Below are positions 62,127 to 64,000 of a DNA stretch of 64,000 bases, piece by piece. This DNA is from Pedobacter sp. WC2423. Lineage in GTDB: Bacteria > Bacteroidota > Bacteroidia > Sphingobacteriales > Sphingobacteriaceae. A program made the position numbers and the translations under genes. The notes below the pieces were generated by a model, which ran no database searches, was not told the origin of the DNA, and saw only the letters and a program-made list of their open reading frames with translations. The stretch lies in contig NZ_CP162005.1 of NCBI RefSeq assembly GCF_040822065.1, positions 1,674,001 through 1,738,000 of the forward strand, read 5' to 3'. The first letter of the stretch is position 1, and each line of letters starts with the position of its first letter.

Positions 62127-63101
62127 ATGAAAAAAACTATCATTTATATTTCCTGTTGTGTAGTATTACTCCTTACAGCTGTTTCTTGTAAAGACAAGAA
62201 GAAAAAAGAGAAAGACCCGCAGCAAACCGCATCAGCATCGGCCAGCCCAGGATCAGCAGATACAGCAAGCCGCGTTATTGAGTATACAAACCTTGTTGTG
62301 GATATGGCTAACAGCCATAACGCTTATTTAAAAGATATTCTTGGAAACACGGAAAAAATCGAAAGTGCCTTAAAAAATCCAGATGACAAATTTGGTTTCC
62401 TTAGAATTATTCATCCTCATTTAACCAAGTTTACCGTTAACAATATGAACGGTATAACCATAGAAAATCCAGTTCCTGAACTTGGAAAAGAGAATCAGGC
62501 TTATTTTAAAACTCAGGTAACACAGTACAATGCGAAGTTTGAAAAAATGAATACTGACTATAAGCAGTTAAGAGATTATCTGACCGCTCAGGATTATAAA
62601 GATGATAAAGGAGCTAAAGGTTATGCTTTAATTGATACCATCAGAGGCACCGTTCAAAAACTATATACTGAAAAAATTGTGCTCATGAAAAAAGTGAACG
62701 AGATCGCTGATGCCGCAGAAATCGTTGTATTGAAAGACAGTCCGCTTAAAGAATATATTATTGCGATGAAAACTGATATGAAGAATATCCGTAATTTTGT
62801 TGATTTGTTATCAGATAATGCAAATAGTTATACAAAGATCAGTGCTCAGGCACAAGCAGGGTTTGCTGCCTTAGAAATTGCACAGGCTAAAAACGCCGGA
62901 CTGAATATGGAAAACGCAAAAAAAGCAAACAAAGAGGGTAACTACAAAAACTTTTATGATAGCTTCCACAATCTTTTATTGCATACTAAAAAGACATTGC
63001 GTAATGCCGGAGAAAATGGCAGGCTGAGCAGCAGTGATATCGAAGGACTAGATAGCGATTATGATGGATTGATCAGAAATTACAATTACTTTAATCAGTA
63101 A
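62127..63101 (+). CDS. DUF3829-type lipoprotein
   Basis: This 324-residue protein begins with a lipoprotein signal (KKTIIYISCCVVLLLTAVSC, lipobox AVSC) and a Lys-rich stretch. The rest is a helical domain that fits the DUF3829/YiiG family (VIEYTNLVVDMANSHNAYLK, TKFTVNNMNG, NFYDSFHNLL). It should be lipid-anchored in the envelope. Function is unknown. The ATG at 62127 begins the signal peptide. Confidence 0.82.
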   Translation: MKKTIIYISCCVVLLLTAVSCKDKKKKEKDPQQTASASASPGSADTASRVIEYTNLVVDMANSHNAYLKDILGNTEKIESALKNPDDKFGFLRIIHPHLTKFTVNNMNGITIENPVPELGKENQAYFKTQVTQYNAKFEKMNTDYKQLRDYLTAQDYKDDKGAKGYALIDTIRGTVQKLYTEKIVLMKKVNEIADAAEIVVLKDSPLKEYIIAMKTDMKNIRNFVDLLSDNANSYTKISAQAQAGFAALEIAQAKNAGLNMENAKKANKEGNYKNFYDSFHNLLLHTKKTLRNAGENGRLSSSDIEGLDSDYDGLIRNYNYFNQ

Positions 63102-63131
63102 AAAAGGATTCTCCAATCAGTAAAAGGATTC

Positions 63132-63211
63132 AACCTGGTTATGTAAAATAAACCATGTCAACTCGTTAATTATTAACTTAGAAACACGGTTTATTTTACA
63201 ATCTCCAGGTT
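63132..63211. terminator. Long interrupted inverted repeat between convergent genes
   Basis: AACCTGG (63132-63138) and GTAAAATAAACC (63143-63154) pair with GGTTTATTTTAC (63188-63199) and CCAGGTT (63205-63211), with a 33-base loop. It reaches the stop codon of the minus-strand RidA-SnoaL gene and probably ends transcripts from both sides. Confidence 0.65.
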
Positions 63212-63998
63212 ATAATTGTTTTTCGAATCCTAGTCTGTCAATCTGAATCCAATACTCCTTAATCTTTCCATTTTCAAGCCTGTAAACTGCACTTGCAATT
63301 TCAATTATTGGTTTTCCCGTTGCCGGATGCCCATCAATTGTTGCTAAATGTTTGCCAGTTTGTTTCCACCGGACATAAACGCGGTCACCTTCTGCTATAA
63401 TTTCAGTGATTTCAAAATGAAAATTCCCGTATAAAGTCAGAAATTCTTTTACGTGTTCAGCATAATTCTGCGGTGTTCTTGTGACCGTTGTTTCTGCCTC
63501 TGCATTCAGCTGATGCGCCAGTAAAGTATCAGCCATATATAAGCCGGCGCGATCAGGATTTTTACCCGAACGTACTTCCTCCAGGAACCGCCTGATCAAT
63601 TGTTTGTTTTCAGCAGAAGAGTTAATTTGGTTCAATGCCGTAGCCGCAATTTCAATATTTGCTTTCGCAGGAAGATCAGTAACAGCCATACAAACTCTGG
63701 CTGGAAAATCTCCGGTAAAATAACTACGGTACACTTGATTAGTTATGGCATAGTTGTCCATGCTTTTCAAATAAATAGTAACGTTCACCAAATCACTGTA
63801 AGTTAACCCCTTTTCATGAAGTAAACTTGCAATATTTTTCATTACCTGATGTACTTCAGCCTCGAAACTACTGGTTACTAGTAATCCGGTAGTACTATTG
63901 ATGCCTATCTGTCCGGACAGGAAAACAAAATCTTTAGCAGATTTCACTTTGCTGTAAGGTAATGCCTGAACCAGGTTATCTTTTTGTTGCGCCATCAT
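63210..63998 (-). CDS. RidA domain fused to SnoaL/NTF2-like domain
   Basis: The first ~120 residues of this 262-residue protein are a RidA domain with FVFLSGQIGINSTTGLLVTS, NIASLLHEKGLTYSDLVNVT and FPARVCMAVTDLPAKANIEI (the Arg of ARV is at the catalytic RidA place). Residues ~130-262 are a SnoaL-like polyketide-cyclase/NTF2 fold: ETTVTRTPQNYAEHVKEFLT, GDRVYVRWKQTGKHLATIDG and IIEIASAVYRLENGKIKEYW. It could act on a reactive imine and its follow-up product. Two ATGs lie at its start, two bases from the window edge, so an upstream start outside the window cannot be excluded. Confidence 0.8.
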   Translation of the reverse strand: MMAQQKDNLVQALPYSKVKSAKDFVFLSGQIGINSTTGLLVTSSFEAEVHQVMKNIASLLHEKGLTYSDLVNVTIYLKSMDNYAITNQVYRSYFTGDFPARVCMAVTDLPAKANIEIAATALNQINSSAENKQLIRRFLEEVRSGKNPDRAGLYMADTLLAHQLNAEAETTVTRTPQNYAEHVKEFLTLYGNFHFEITEIIAEGDRVYVRWKQTGKHLATIDGHPATGKPIIEIASAVYRLENGKIKEYWIQIDRLGFEKQL

Positions 63999-64000
63999 AG

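Noticed and set aside
1-64000. CRISPR array, tRNA or rRNA genes, insertion sequences
   Set aside because: No repeated spacer pattern, cloverleaf, rRNA signature or transposase was seen on reading the window.

Overview
The window comes from a low-GC Bacteroidota genome, most likely a Pedobacter-like Sphingobacteriaceae. The evidence is the AT-rich intergenic DNA, start regions without Shine-Dalgarno sequences, promoter boxes of the Bacteroidota TAnnTTTG type, many orphan MacB/FtsX permeases and GH/GT genes typical of the group, and gene families found mainly in this phylum. No rRNA, tRNA, CRISPR array or insertion sequence was recognised.

Region 1 (1-10.45 kb, all minus strand) is a lanthipeptide biosynthesis locus. 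In transcription order it holds a small HTH protein, a LanC cyclase, a family 2 glycosyltransferase, a stand-alone SpaB_C/thiopeptide-type domain protein, a 60-residue LanA precursor with a double-glycine leader and a Cys/Ser-rich core, a secreted carboxypeptidase-regulatory-like domain protein, an unrecognised helical protein, a full-length LanB dehydratase, and a C39-peptidase ABC transporter that runs off the left edge. The precursor has its own promoter box and is followed at once by a strong terminator, so it is probably made in excess of the enzymes. The logic would be: LanB dehydrates Ser/Thr, LanC forms lanthionines, the glycosyltransferase may add sugar, and the transporter cuts after GG and exports. 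The locus ends at a perfect 23-bp palindrome and a decayed alpha/beta-hydrolase pseudogene.

Region 2 (11.4-16.1 kb) is ordinary chromosome: a tandem GNAT protein, a DUF6122-like membrane protein, a CoiA-like nuclease-domain protein, a PAS protein, a TspO-like membrane protein, a DUF1311 protein and a pyridoxamine-oxidase-like stress protein.

Region 3 (16.2-44.9 kb, all minus strand) is a complete-looking extracellular contractile injection system (eCIS; PVC/Afp/MAC relatives). In transcription order: LuxR-type regulator, DUF4255 cap protein, unknown 439-aa protein, sheath, two Cys-rich coiled-coil proteins, two tube proteins, DUF5908 mini-protein, LysM baseplate protein, spike, PAAR tip, gp25, two giant baseplate proteins, tape-measure protein, a DUF4157 effector ending in a GH-E nuclease, an ankyrin protein directly abutting it (candidate immunity), a small protein with effector-like N-terminal motifs, and the AAA+ ATPase. 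No Pvc13-type tail fibre is visible. The 2114-aa baseplate protein carries a long run of degenerate repeats that could do that job.

Region 4 (45-64 kb) is mixed: a thioesterase, an ATP-grasp-like protein, a MacB-like permease, an amidohydrolase plus GH106 rhamnosidase pair, a glycosyltransferase with two tandem paralogous methyltransferases, a transglutaminase-like protein, a VOC protein, two RidA-type proteins (one fused to a SnoaL-like domain), a Crp/Fnr regulator, a compositionally foreign beta-propeller-like protein and a DUF3829 lipoprotein. Several clear hairpin terminators separate these genes.
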